Assembly: GCF_035222485.1 (NCBI RefSeq) | Contig: NC_085920.1 | Coordinates: forward strand, 6,758,001 to 6,822,000 | Direction: 5' to 3' | From: Podospora pseudoanserina | Lineage: Eukaryota; Ascomycota; Sordariomycetes; Sordariales; Podosporaceae | Length of the DNA: 64,000 nucleotides | Shown: positions 24,266 to 35,951 of the stretch, piece after piece | Layout: each line of letters begins with the position of its first letter | How positions within the stretch are numbered: position 1 is the first letter of the stretch | Notes under the pieces: generated by a model | Told to the model about the DNA's origin: nothing | The model's input: the letters and a program-made list of their open reading frames with translations, nothing else | Database searches by the model: none | Program-made: the position numbers and the translations under genes

Positions 24266-27011
24266 AGAGCTGGCTCAATCACCAAAACTGTATAATACAA
24301 TTGGGGCATCAACGGCGGTGTATGGGGTATGTAAAAGTTGGACATGGGGTTGTGATTTTGATATTCTTATCTGGTGGCTTTGGGGGGAGGATTGCTTCTT
24401 ACTGGCGTTGCTTGGTGGCTGGGGGACATGAGAAGGGGATGAGAGAGAAAAGTTCGGCGTGGGGCTCAGGGAACTATTACGATAATATTATTTGACTCAT
24501 GATACCCTCAGATTCTGATCAACTTATGAGATCAACATGTATCAACATCATGTGAAAGGGATGTCACCTCATCAACACTGTTGCCAGACAACCCATATTG
24601 CCTCGGCCACCTGTGGGCACCCTTCCCTCGGTAAATCAACACACTGTCCTCTCAATCTAGAAACCATACGCCTGCCAAGTTCGGCGACGTGAACAATACA
24701 TACCATGTCCCTCCCGACAGTCTGGTTCCACTGAAACAGACAAGGACAGCGGCGTCTGCCACAGTCATGCCCATGGTACAGGGACATAGAGAATCAGAAA
24801 CATGCATCTACAAAGCAAGCTGAAGACTGCCGGCAGTAATCCCGAGCCAGAAGAGTCTAGTATTCCATGTTTCTCTGCATTGCGATGTGCAACGTTTCAG
24901 GGCTGTCGTGCTGAATGGGAAGGTGGCCGGTGTCTGGTGTGGTCTCACATTTGTTGACGATCATCACCAATCACCATGATGGGACTCTTCCCTCTTACCA
25001 CCAGACTCGGCCAGTCTCTTTTCCTAGGCTCAGTGTTATGCCCATTGCCGACGACCATTCACTTACAGTCCCAGTCACACTGCCTCGCATGCGTTTGCAG
25101 GGTTCGGGTACAGCAAGCAGTGTGAACAGTGAGCTTGAAAGGGGGGGAACAACTGCCGGTCCGTGGCCAGCTGAAACCCCACACCTAACCCACGCACCCA
25201 CAGGAAAAAATGCTTATCTAATCGGACCTGCAAAATTCAACGTCCTCAAAAGCTCAATCGCCAATTTTTTTTTGCTTCTGCTTCCCAACTTCGCAACACA
25301 ACGCAACACGACTCCAACAACAGCACAACATCCAGCCCGCGATGGCGCCGATGTTGATCGTCGGACAACTGCAGTGATCTTTCGATCCCCAGTTGCAGGA
25401 AAGCTACACCACACAAACTGCTCGTATCACAAAACTGAGCCAGTGACGGAAAACACTAGCTTTTCTGCCCAAATGGTAGGTCGGATCTGCCGCAGGTCCA
25501 TCTTCGACAATTTTCCTTTTTCTTTTCTTCTTCGTCTTTCGTTCGACATTGCACGACAATTTCGTCACTCTTATGGTACGCTCCTCCTCTCATCATCCGG
25601 TCATTCTCGTCTCGTCTTCTTGTGTCTCTCACTATGATGAGAGTAATTTGCGATTGATACCGTCTAGGTGGCTCACTTTCGCCGGTGCGGCTATACCTGT
25701 CGGCCAACTGATAGTATTTCTTACATATTCTGAATATGGAGACACAAGAATGCGAGACTTGTTTGACCTTTCACCAAATCATCAGACCATCAGATTAACA
25801 GTCTCCCAAGGTTTCTTAGTTATCCTCTTCAACCTTCCCGCTGTTAGGTAAGCGCCTCTTCCGTCTGTTACCAGTGGACTTGGTCGCTCAAAGGTCGGGA
25901 GAAAGCAATCATTTTGCGAGGCATCAAGTTCTTCACCTGACAGGCGTTTTTTGTACACTCATTGAGTGCCTGCTGGGTTCAATTAGTCTTTGATTGCTTA
26001 CAAACTTTGATCTTTTGTGGTCAACTCTGAGCAGTCAATATCTGTCATCCCACTCATTCACAGGTTCAGTTGCAGTTTCGAGATGTTTTTCGGTGGAAAA
26101 AATCCGGGTATTGTTATTGAATCAGTGAAGGAACGGGAAGGCAGGTATTTGACGGCCCGTGTTGTTTCAGCTTTGGGTTTGAGAAAGAAATATATAACAG
26201 AAGATTGTTTGCCTTGACTTTTTGTGTGCCCCTCGACTGCTGTGTGATTCTTTGCTAATTCACGCAAGTCCAATTCATCTTCTACCAGAACCCAGGTTCT
26301 CTCTATCCAGCATCCACTGGTGAGGTGGCCCAGTGTGACGAACCCCTATCCAGAACCTCTGAAAGGGATACTAGTCGAAGGCGCTTCTAGACAATCTAGT
26401 TCGGTGCGGCTAAACAGTGCACAACAATGGCTTGGTCTCAATCACAATGGTCTTGATACCGACGAACGTGACTTGCATTGCATACCGCGGAACGATCTGC
26501 TACCCATCTAGTCCCTCCGTATATATACAGCCCCCGGGACCTTGAGCTGATCATCCTGATCTGGCCCTGATCAGCCTGCACCAACAGACCCTTACCCTAA
26601 CGTACCAGTGTGAGAGTCTGGGCGTGACAGAAATTTTCATTATCCTCTGATTTCTCTACCCTCCTCTACATGGAGGGTGTGGTAAACATCGACGCCTCAC
26701 ACAGCTAACACCCTCAAGTAAACAACTCTACCTGCACCTGCGTCAGATGAACCTTGTGTGTTGGAGCTTGAAGGGTGGCGGGGGACATGGCAGGCCGATT
26801 GATTGAACTGGTGTATCATCACAGAGAGAAGTTTCTTACCCAGGGATATCTCATCTATCAAGAACTGCCCTTCAAAGACTCATTTACTGCTATCGGCAGA
26901 TGAACAGTCTCAGTCATCACAGTCAGGAGAAAACAAATGACAAGAGCATCAATCCATTCCCATCTAATCTACGCCCCTTACTCTCTCTTCCCTTTTCCCA
27001 CCACCTTCAAG
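24266..27011. other. Intergenic, 2.7 kb, no supported gene
   Basis: This region is AT-richer than the coding DNA. A 240-codon ATG frame at 24915-25637 crosses C/T-rich leader-like sequence and shows no family resemblance. A TATA-like TATATATAC lies near 26520 without a convincing gene behind it. Confidence 0.5.
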
Positions 27012-27158
27012 ATGAAATTCACTGACAAGTACATTGTCTTGTGTTACATTATCATACCAGTACAAGCAAGGGCCAAAATGCCTGCTGCTCCTAACTGCAA
27101 TAATGACCTACATAACCAGCAACATACACCTCCAACTGTGATAATGCGAATACCTTAA
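27012..27158 (+). CDS. Candidate 48-residue small secreted peptide (weak)
   Basis: The ATG at 27012 follows a C/T-rich leader ending CACCTTCAAG. The frame encodes 48 residues starting MKFTDKYIVLCYIIIP, which could be a signal peptide ending near VQARA, followed by a short polar tail with one Cys. No family is recognised and it may be chance. It is 41 bases from the 3' end of the convergent CFEM gene. Confidence 0.2.
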   Translation: MKFTDKYIVLCYIIIPVQARAKMPAAPNCNNDLHNQQHTPPTVIMRIP

Positions 27159-27199
27159 ACCTAACACCGTGATGGTGGTGTACAGGGAACCAGAGGAGA

Positions 27200-28979
27200 C
27201 TAGAATGTGAGGAAAAGAGCCTGCAGTAGGATAAACCCGAGGGCCGCTGACAGAATCACAAGAGACGGGCCATCCTGCGCCGCTTTTGCTGCCGTAACTT
27301 GGGCTGGACCAGCACCCCAGATCGACGGTGGGATCGCGGGAATCGGCGCAACTGCACCATCACTGTCTGGTGGGTCGCCATATGCGCCCGCTGCCCCTGA
27401 TTGTTGGAAATGGGGAGCAGCAGTGATTGCTGTGTAGAAAGACGTTGTAGTCTCGTCTGCGACTTGTTGCTGCAAACCCGCGCCCTTGGCTCCCAAGTAT
27501 GCAACCGTGTTGGGAGGAGCGTACGCTGGAGGATCAAACGAAACAGCCGCCAAGGGAACAGAGGCTGGGGAGTGTGGAGGAGGTGGTGCAGCGACTGTTT
27601 GAGTGATTGTCACATAGACTGGTGGTGGTGGAGGGGGAGGAGGAGGTGCAGGTGCGGCTTGGGCTGCATATTGTGAACCGTCGTCTCTGTTCCCATCTCC
27701 GGCTCCGGCTCCGGCTGGACAGCTTGTTGGAGCAATGGCCATTGGACTTGGGGTGCCCAAGATGAAGACTGTCTCGACCAGCGGGCCTTGCAAAGCAGGC
27801 TGAGAAGGTTGACATGCCTCATTGCCGTTCCCGTTACCGTTGCCGTTGCCTGCTGGACATGGTGGTGATCCGCCTCCGCCGTTGTCATAGCCTCCTGCCG
27901 GCGACTGTTGAGCTGAACTCAGACAGATGGTTGTTGTCTCGATGGCAGTGAGTGTTTGGCCATTGCCTCCACCAGGAGGACCATATGCCGCAGGATCAGA
28001 GCCCCCATTCCCAGCACCCGCACCATAAGCCCCTTTTCCGCCCACGCCGCTACCACTTCCGGCACCAAAGTCATATGACCCAGCACCGCTGCCGCCGGCA
28101 TTCGCACCTTGATAACCACCGTACGCATAGGAACCAGTACTTGAGCCCGAGCCGGCACCTGCTTGGGGAACTGTGACGGTCTGTGTCATGGTAACGACCC
28201 GAGGGGGAGAAGCACTGCCTCCGCCATTGCCTCCTCCCGGTGGGCGAGGCGCAGGAGGACCGCTCGACACAAACGGGCCGGGAGGATTGCCAGCAACATG
28301 GTTTGGCGAATACTCATCAATGACATGTGTCATGTCAGAACTGGTGCCGGCGCCAGATAGAAGCCTTTCGGCATGTACCTTGGGGTTGGGCGAGGACGTC
28401 GTGCCATCGGTGTTGCCATCGTCGTAGTGAAGGTTGATGTTGAGGCCGATTGGGGGGTGGTGACCGTCTGGAGTCTCTGAGAATGTATTTGGCGAAAGTA
28501 TGCTTGCTTCAGGAACCAAACTGCCTTGTCCTCCAGACCCAACGTCACCAACGTGGCCCATGTGCCGAGCGGCTTCGAGTTGCATTGGCGAATGGTGATT
28601 GATGATGTCGTTGGTGTCTGTTTCGTCGCTAGCTACAATGTCTTGAACCGTATTGACAGCCGAGGACGTGATGCAATTCCCCGTGACGGTTTTCAGAGCG
28701 GGTGAATATTCCACAGCGTTGCAGTTAATGAAGACACAGTGAAAAAGATTCTGTGTCAGACATTGTCAGTGGGTGAGGTGAAGTGAGCCTGGGCATCTCA
28801 GTAAAGGTTACCTGTAGATCCTGCTTTCGCTGGCAGATACAGCGGATGTCGGCACAGTTCGTGCTTTGAAGGAGTGGTTGTAGACAAATCTGGGCACAGG
28901 GAGGCAGCGATTCTTTGTTTTGTCGGGCCGATGAGATAGATGAAAATAGCGTAATGCTCCAGAGCACCGTGGACTTCAT
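27200..28979 (-). CDS. CFEM-domain surface protein, probably GPI-anchored
   Basis: Exon 1 is 28979-28812 and exon 2 is 28750-27200, joined by a phase-0 intron 28811-28751 (GTAACC to CACAG). The product has 572 residues. The signal peptide is about 1-18. A complete eight-cysteine CFEM domain follows, with Cys at 28, 32, 42, 47, 49, 61, 66 and 82 in the family spacing, starting PCAQIC and with Asp44, the position used as axial heme ligand in characterised CFEM proteins. The remainder is long low-complexity Gly/Pro/Ala sequence with two TQTV-type motifs and an eleven-Pro run. The C-terminus has a small-residue site followed by a hydrophobic tail (VILSAALGFILLQALF), typical of GPI addition. CFEM proteins act at the wall or membrane in heme/iron uptake or host interaction. 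The domain is seen; the specific role is not determined. Confidence 0.88.
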
Positions 28980-29524
28980 ATTGAAGGCGAGAAACTTGTC
29001 GGTGATTCGAAGAGCTGCAAGCAAAGATATGATCTCCAAAAGGAGGTGTCAAACGACCGACGAGACAGAATTTGGGTACCTAATCCAAGAAAAGAACGAC
29101 GTTCAAAAACACAGAGCGACTGTTGATGATGGAAATGTAATGGGAAGAGAGAAGAGGGAGACACGACCCAAAGCTGAAATACTGGAAACCCTGGGCACCG
29201 GCACCGGCACCAAGAATATGGACGGCAGGAGCATGACATGCCAGAGCCTGCGATGTTGTGCCAGTAGTCGATCGAGGCAGGCACAACAACAACATGGACT
29301 GTTTCCCAGAATGACAATCCAATGATGTGGTCCCGGCGGCGGGTCAGGAGGTTCTTTCCAAGCTGAATTGCGGAAGGACATCGTGCAACAGCTATCAGAC
29401 GTACAAGCCACAAGAATAAGAACCGCAGTCATGGATGGTGGGAATTAGTGCGGAAACTGTGAACTTGGCCAGCGCTTGGATATCTACCAACAGACAAATC
29501 AAGAAACTCAAACTCCTCCCGAGC
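28980..29524. other. Spacer between CFEM gene and CMS1
   Basis: 545 bases, likely the CFEM promoter plus the CMS1 3' UTR, since both genes are on the minus strand. A 109-codon minus-strand frame (29432-29103) starting with a hydrophobic stretch was not supported. Confidence 0.5.
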
Positions 29525-30494
29525 TTAGTAAAAGATGAGATCGATCGGGTGGTCGGGATCCGTATACTTGTCCTTGAGCTCCTTCCTCGACAGAAGCCTC
29601 ACAAGCGGCATCAAAGTCTCCCTCATGTCCACAATCCCCCGCTTCTTCTGGTCAATATGTGAAGCATCAACAATTATCCTTTTGAGATGCGAAGTAGCGA
29701 GCGCCCCTTTTGCACAGTCAGCATAAGAACGTAACAGTTGCTGGAAGAATACCTACCATTCTCGATGAGATCAATCAGGCGCTGAGGCGTGCCAACCGCC
29801 ATGCCACTGCGGTTCTTTTGGAGAAAGGCGACCTGTTCTTCTACCTTGAAATGCTTGGCAAACTGGTGATAATCAGTCAGCCAACGTCATTGACTGAGAG
29901 TAGATATGGCTTCTTACCAGCTTGGCGACTGTGTTGCCCTTCTTTTGAAACGTCCTGAGTGCTCTGTGATTTGGTCAATTTAGCAGCTATCTCGATACAA
30001 CAACTACACTCGTACCTACCTGACAGTATCAGCGGCTCGGAGACCGGCAGCCGAGACAACTAGTGTATGCGGCGCACCACACGTCTTGGATGCATTGTTG
30101 AGCTTCTCAGGCTCAGCTGAAAACTTCTCCAGGAAATCTGGTAGGTTTTCGAGATTTCTCGGCTTCTCATACGAAGTGGTGTCTTTGATGGCGTTGGCTA
30201 CATCATGGAGTTAGCCTTGTCCTGCAAGCCCCGTAAGTCGGAGTGCCACTCACCCGAAATGTAAAGATCTGAAAGCTCAATGGGACTGAGCTCTGTGCCA
30301 AAACGAGACGTCTTTTGAGCAATGTGATCAGCCAGGAGCTGGCCGTCCATCCGAGCGAACGCCTTGTTCAGACCAGCCTCGACATCCAGGTCGGCCTCAT
30401 CCTCACGCTGCTTCTTCTGTTTCTTCTTTGCCTTCTTGACGAGTACACCCTCGTCGTCGATCTTCCTCTTCTTGCTCTGTACCTCGGGTGCCAT
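29525..30494 (-). CDS. CMS1: Cms1, 90S pre-ribosome associated protein
   Basis: Five exons: 30494-30254, 30197-30020, 29963-29918, 29862-29757 and 29706-29525, giving 250 residues. Introns are 50-56 nt with GTGAGT, GTAGGT, GTAAGA and GTAGGT donors; the last acceptor is AAAG. The N-terminus is Lys-rich (KKAKKKQKKQ), a likely nuclear/nucleolar signal. The core has LVVSAAGLRAADTVRALRTF, VGTPQRLIDLIENGAL and IIVDASHIDQKKRGI, which match the Cms1 family and resemble a degenerate helicase-like fold with no complete DEAD-box motif set. Yeast Cms1 is linked to the small-subunit processome. The frame closes exactly in all five exons, which supports the model. It lies upstream of the CFEM gene on the same strand, with no functional link implied. 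Confidence 0.9.
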
Positions 30495-33400
30495 TTAGAA
30501 GTTTTCGGTGTCGGTGTTTGATGAACCCGCTTATAAGAGAACTCGAGTTTGAGAATGAGACCCGAGAAGTGCGTTATTGCGATGCAGTCGATAGATTGAC
30601 GCTGTGTTTTGAGTCTAGTCGACAAAAATAGGAGGCTTCAGATTAGGTAAACAAGCATCGCCCAGATGATGAAGCGATCTGTTTCTGTTGTGGTGAATGA
30701 AAATGTTCCAAAGTGACCTTCAAAGAATCAAGCTTGGCAGAGTCGAGGGCGGATGGAATTTTTCTGGGAATAGCGGACAGTGTGCACAGGAGATGTATGG
30801 TTCTGGCACTGTATTTCTCAGTGTCTGCCGGCAACGGGGTGCCAAATTAGAACGGCCAGGCCCCCGAAACCCACAGTGCGAATTGTCTCGCGCCGGTGTT
30901 GCCCAGCAGGTGGTGAGGGTCCATGTTGCTCCTGCTTCTGAGTTCAGACTCTTGGGGCGGAGAGATATTCCCGGGCGACTTTGAGTCCTTCCTTCTACCT
31001 TTTGACCCAAAACCAGGCAGGCACCCGCGTGAAGCAGGAGTAGCCTTGCCCTTACGGTGAGATGCAATTGACGTTCCATCAGATTGACACTGCTAGCAGA
31101 GTTCCTCATTTTGTCCACTTTCTCACATGTATCGGAGCATATGTCTGTCTCTTCGTGATACCCTTCTGGACCCTTCTGCAACAAAGGCATCTGAACTCCG
31201 TCTTCACAGCAGCATTCCGAGGCTGCTTCTCTTGACCTCCTCTGGTAAGTCCTCCTAGCTCGATCCTCTGTTCATTACCACTCATCGATGTTTAGTTGCC
31301 TCTGAAGATCAAGAGGATGTGGTTACGACACCAAGGATAGGTATTTGCCAAGTTGACGGTGGCACTTGTCCAAAACCCGAACGGTCTGGATCTAGTGGGC
31401 AGTGAGAAGACGCCATCGTCCCAAAAAGCACTCTTGCATTCATCCAGTTTGTCATAGCTCCGAGTGGCGGTGCTGCAATCCCGATTGTTTTCCATGGAGC
31501 CCGAGGCTTCAGCATATCCTGTACGTCGTCACCTCACCTGGTCGGCTTTGTTTCCCGCAAGCTCAGACACACCGCTTCTCAAGACTGTTTAGTTTCCGAC
31601 AATACGGAACAGACTAGTCTGGGGAGACAGTGGGTAGAGTGGCGCAAATATAAACATTCCCCATCACCGGACCAGTGCGAGCTCTGCATCCCTATCGAGT
31701 GACGAGGAGAAGATTCCCACGAAGAGAAGCAACTGCCGACTTGAAAACACCGGTGCCAGAACGCTCGGATAGCCAGGATCTGCCTCTGAAAGCTCTGGCC
31801 ATCCCGACCCAAGCGGCAGCCTGTCGTAAGCCACCTGTACGTCGCCTTGTAGGTGTCAAATCCCAGCACCGACTACAGTTTCCTTCCATGTGTGCGTCAT
31901 GGTGTGCCAAACCGGAAAACATGGGAAGACACAAGGGAAAAAGCAATGAGGTTGCTAACCCTAGGCCCTGCCGAGTGGTGTATGCCAAAAGCTCGGGCTT
32001 GAGCTATTGACTGGCATGGTCAGCGGATGACATCTGGGTCCCTTGGAGATGTTGGCCAGAGGGAAGAAAATGCCAGTCGGTGGTTCGTGGAAGGCGAGGA
32101 AACAAACACGACAAAGATACGAGCTGCCGCGTAACCTGCAGTGGCCATTGGTTTTCCAACATCGAGTTTGTTCCTTTTTCCGCGAGGTCCAAACGTTGTG
32201 CCGAGAACACCGCAGGACAGCTGCTGCCAACCAAGGGCGGTCTCTAGCGAGGGGTCCTGCGCAAGACGCATAGGTGATGGAATGAGAATGTGCACCTAGG
32301 GCGTGCAGCCAAGGGGCTAGCGAGTGTAAGGGAGAACTCAGCTCCGAGACCAGGTCAGACCTGCTGTTTCGAGGGGGAAAAGAAAGTGGTTTCAAGCTGC
32401 TGGCCTGGCTGTTGGAGCTGGTTCGGATCGACATGGTACCAGGAGACCGGAATCAAGAGTCAGATCAGGCAGAAACAATATGATCTGGTGTTTGTGCGTG
32501 CGGGGCCGGCCACAGCCAATCTTTGGGCCCTTGGGCGGCGAGATCAGCATCGAGAAACAAGGTGGAAGATCCATGAAAGGCCTCAGTCCACCTGCGTACC
32601 TTACCTGCACAGTCCATGTCTGTTCCTGCATGCAACAAGCCCTGGCTCTGTTCGCTGGCTGTCACGGCGCATCGTCGTCAAAGCAGCTGGCGTTGCGTTG
32701 CAGCAAGACAGCCAGGTATTGTTGGTGGATGCTGGTGGGCGGTGGGGGTTTAGATTCAGGTCGGTGATGGAATTGGTGGGACCCCTTGCCTTTTTGCTCA
32801 CAGAACCCCCCTCTGTGGCCGGGGAAGCAGCCTCATGCAGCTCTGATGGTCCCTTTTTGGTGTCAGTTGGTCCGTTCGCTAGCCTTGCCCGCATCTATCA
32901 TCCATTCACCAGAGCCCATTCCGATGCTGGGGCATGCAAGTGCTATGTAAAATTCTGGCAAATAAAAAGGGCGATCCAAAGATCTCCGAGACACTGTCAG
33001 GACCGAGCCGCGGCCTGCCTGACTGATCTGCTGCGGTCCCGTCTTTGTTCTGTTGATTTTCTGCCGTGTCCTGCCGTGTCCCGGCATCCAGCGTGTTCCA
33101 TATATGTCATCCCGACTTTTTTTTTTTTTTTTCAGATGGCCACCGTCCTATCTTAACACTGCGTATGGAGTACACTTGCCCGCCCTCGGATCCGTCCTGG
33201 TGGTCCGCTAGTAGATCCATCCAATATCCATCAGTCTAAAATAAAAGCTTGGGGTAGCTTTTTTGTACCTGTCCCAATGTCCTGCCACATCGGCACCCTC
33301 TCTTGTCTAACCTCCACCCACCGGTTGCTCATTCCCAGTCGTTCTCCTTCGTGCTCGCTGTGACGTTTATACCAACCGAGGTGCCCTCCCCGGTCCCGTC

Positions 33401-34444
33401 TCTTGCGTGGCGTCATCGACACAGCAACTCCGGATTCGCTCCAAGAAGTGAGAGTTTGTTGGTGCCCGCCGCCCACCCTTGCGTCAGCATCAGCGTCAGA
33501 GAACCCGGGGTTGAGCGAGGTACAAGAATCCCTGAACACAGGGAGTCGTCCCTGCAGACAACCGCAGACAATTGGTGACACCACACACTACAGCTGGGCC
33601 TTTGATCCCGCCGATTGATACCCCCCGAGCCAGCGGATCCAAAGCAACAAGATCGCCCTAGGGACCACTCATCACTGACGTTGCCGTTGGCTGGTCAGGC
33701 TGGTCACCTCCCTGCTATAGGCGAGAACAGATTCCCAACGCTCGGTCCTGGGTCTGCACGGAGTGCTTTGGTGCTTTGGGTGCGTTGCTGTAAGGTGAGG
33801 AGGTGGCTGGCCATCGGTTGAAAGAAGGGCTCCATCTCACGGCCCGCTAAAGCTCCGACTGGACGTCTCTCCCGCAGCTCTGCGCGCTTGTGCCCCTAAA
33901 CCCCCGGCCTCGCAGCCCCCAAAATCGTCGGCCAAGCACACCCCCCCCCTCCCCCAAGAAAGGACCCGGCACCAAAGCACCCCTGATTACAAGCCGCGTG
34001 CTCGTCCTCGAGTCTTTTTTTCCCTAGGGGTCTTGCGAAGGAGACAAAAACTGGCAGCAAAATACCCGGTGACCGCAGGGAGAGAGAAATTGCATCACTT
34101 CGCTTCATCTCCCTTCCTTCTCGTTCATTTCTTTTGCCCTCTTTTTCCAGACCAGCCCGCGTGTCCGGTCGATTCTCGCTGCATGCAGCCGCACCTGGGG
34201 CTCCAGTCTGTGTCGATTCCGTCTGTTTGGCGTCCCGTGAGGAGTCGGAGCTGCGAGCTTCAGGTTTGACTTACTACATCATATCTCAACCTGGCATTTC
34301 GACAAAAATAAGGCAGCCCTGCAAAGGAAACGCGCGAAATCCCTACTCATTTAGCCAGGCTCTGTTCCCTTTCTTTCCTCTCAACACATCAACCACGACT
34401 GCTGGGAGACATCACTCAGTGTCGAATCTTTCACAACATACACA
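30495..34444. other. Intergenic, 3.9 kb, no supported gene
   Basis: Divergent promoter space between CMS1 and RSR1. It contains a T-run near 33118-33132 and, in the last ~300 bases, a C/T-rich leader ending CACAATG. The 288-codon frame at 32290-33156 lacks an ATG start and any recognisable motif. Confidence 0.55.
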
Positions 34445-35951
34445 ATGCCGTCGAGGTTTACCTATCAGCCCGTGTAAGTCATACATTCCAGTTTACGTCA
34501 TTTTACTTTCTATGTCATCCACCATTTGTTTGGTATACTCCATCTACCAGATCACTGAGATGAATTTTCATACGTCTTCTCATATATGTCGAGAACGCCT
34601 CCTGAATCAGAGAAATCTACCCGCTCTTTCCCCTTTGTTTTTCATCAGCTGCCCAAATCCCGACAAAACACGCTCTCGGGATTTTGGCGTTGTTTCTTGG
34701 TTTTTTTTTTTGGTTTTTTTTTTATTTTTTTTTTATTTTATTTTTTTTTTTAAATTTTATTTGGGAAGGTTGGGGAACAACACATTTGCTAACACGTCGG
34801 GTGGTGTCCACCCTGATTGTTTAGTCGGGAATACCATGTGGTAGTTTTAGGCGCAGGTTGGTTTGCCTTCCTCCTCTTCTCCCCCACATATCCCACGCTT
34901 GCGCAGAAATTCACGAGAGCTCTCTTCTTTGCTGGAGGAGCGAAAGAGTGACAATGCCCAGATGGGGTGGTGGTTGCGAATTGTCTGAGTGGTAGTACGA
35001 TTTTTTTTTGCTGACGTTGTTTTTTTTGGCCTATCTAAGGTGGTGTCGGGAAGAGTTGCTTGACTGGTATGTATGCCCCGTTCTTGCTTGTATAACCCTG
35101 GGTTCTTTTGGTGGTCACACATAACCCTGAATAACCCCCCTTTCACCTATCTGCCCTGGAGTGAGGATTGACTGACGAGAAACAGCCCAATTTGTCCACA
35201 ATGAATGGATTGAGAGCTATGATCCGACAATCGAGGATTCATACAGGACGCAGGTGACTGTTGATGTGAGTCTCCTGCCATTCCTCTCACAATGCATTTT
35301 ACTGACGCATGGTTTCATGGTTTCAAGGGACGGCAAGTAGTACTCGAGATGTAAGCACACCCACACAACGCTGATTCTTCACACGTCTAGACGCGTCTTG
35401 TTACACTATACTAACCTCATCTTCTTCCCCTTCTCCCTAGCCTCGACACTGCAGGAACAGACCAATTCGTCGCTATGCGCGACCTGTTTCTCAAATCGGG
35501 GCAAGGGTTTCTTCTAGTCTTTAGCATCGCCTCCCGCAGCTCGTTTGATGAGCTCGCGACCTTGAGAGAAGAGATTCTCCGCATCAAAGACGACGACACG
35601 GTCCCGATTGTGATGGTGGGCAACAAGGCCGATTTGGAAGATCAGAGGGCGGTGGACAGGGCGAGGGCGTTTGGGGTTTCGAGGAGTTGGAACGCGCCGT
35701 ATTATGAGAGCAGTGCCAGGACGAGGAGTAAGTTTTCTTGTTATTGGTTGTGTGTGATGTGGGTTGGTGGCTGATGAGAAGATGTAGCGAATGTGGACGA
35801 GGTGTTTATCGATCTTTGTCGGCAGCTGTGCAGGAGGGAAGACAAGCTGGAGGAGCAGGCGAGGGATGAATTGGGGCAGAAGATGAGTGATGAGGCGGCG
35901 AAGAAGAGGAGGAGGAGGAGGAGGAGGAAGGAGAAGTGTGTAATTCTTTGA
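34445..35951 (+). CDS. RSR1: Rap/Rsr1-type small GTPase (RSR1/Krev-1)
   Basis: This is a Ras-superfamily switch for cell polarity. Seven exons: 34445-34473, 34825-34856, 35040-35066, 35186-35265, 35328-35350, 35441-35727 and 35788-35951. They give 213 residues and all phases close. Motifs: P-loop GAGGVGKS (residues 19-26, split across exons 2 and 3), effector YDPTIEDSY, DTAGTDQF with Thr after DTAG as in Rap proteins and unlike Ras Gln61, GNKADL, and ESSARTR. The tail is a seven-Arg/Lys polybasic stretch followed by CVIL, a geranylgeranylation-type CaaX box. The N-terminus MPSRFTYQPVREYHVVV has about six residues before REYH that I do not expect in Krev-1 proteins; this depends on the donor chosen for exon 1. 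Intron 1 is 351 nt with long T-tracts; its branch region GCTAACACG and acceptor are good. Confidence 0.88.

Noticed and set aside
24915-25637. 240-codon ATG frame
   Set aside because: Crosses C/T-rich leader-like DNA and shows no domain; no introns or codon pattern in support.
26590-26604. Telomere-like TTACCCTAACG, considered as a telomerase RNA template
   Set aside because: Only one repeat unit with a mismatch before it; too short for a template and no supporting context.
29103-29432. 109-codon minus-strand frame with hydrophobic start and several Cys
   Set aside because: Fits inside the short CMS1-CFEM spacer, Cys spacing irregular, no splice or family support.
32290-33156. 288-codon plus-strand frame upstream of RSR1
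   Set aside because: Starts with a non-ATG codon, ends in a homopolymer-derived Phe run, no family resemblance.
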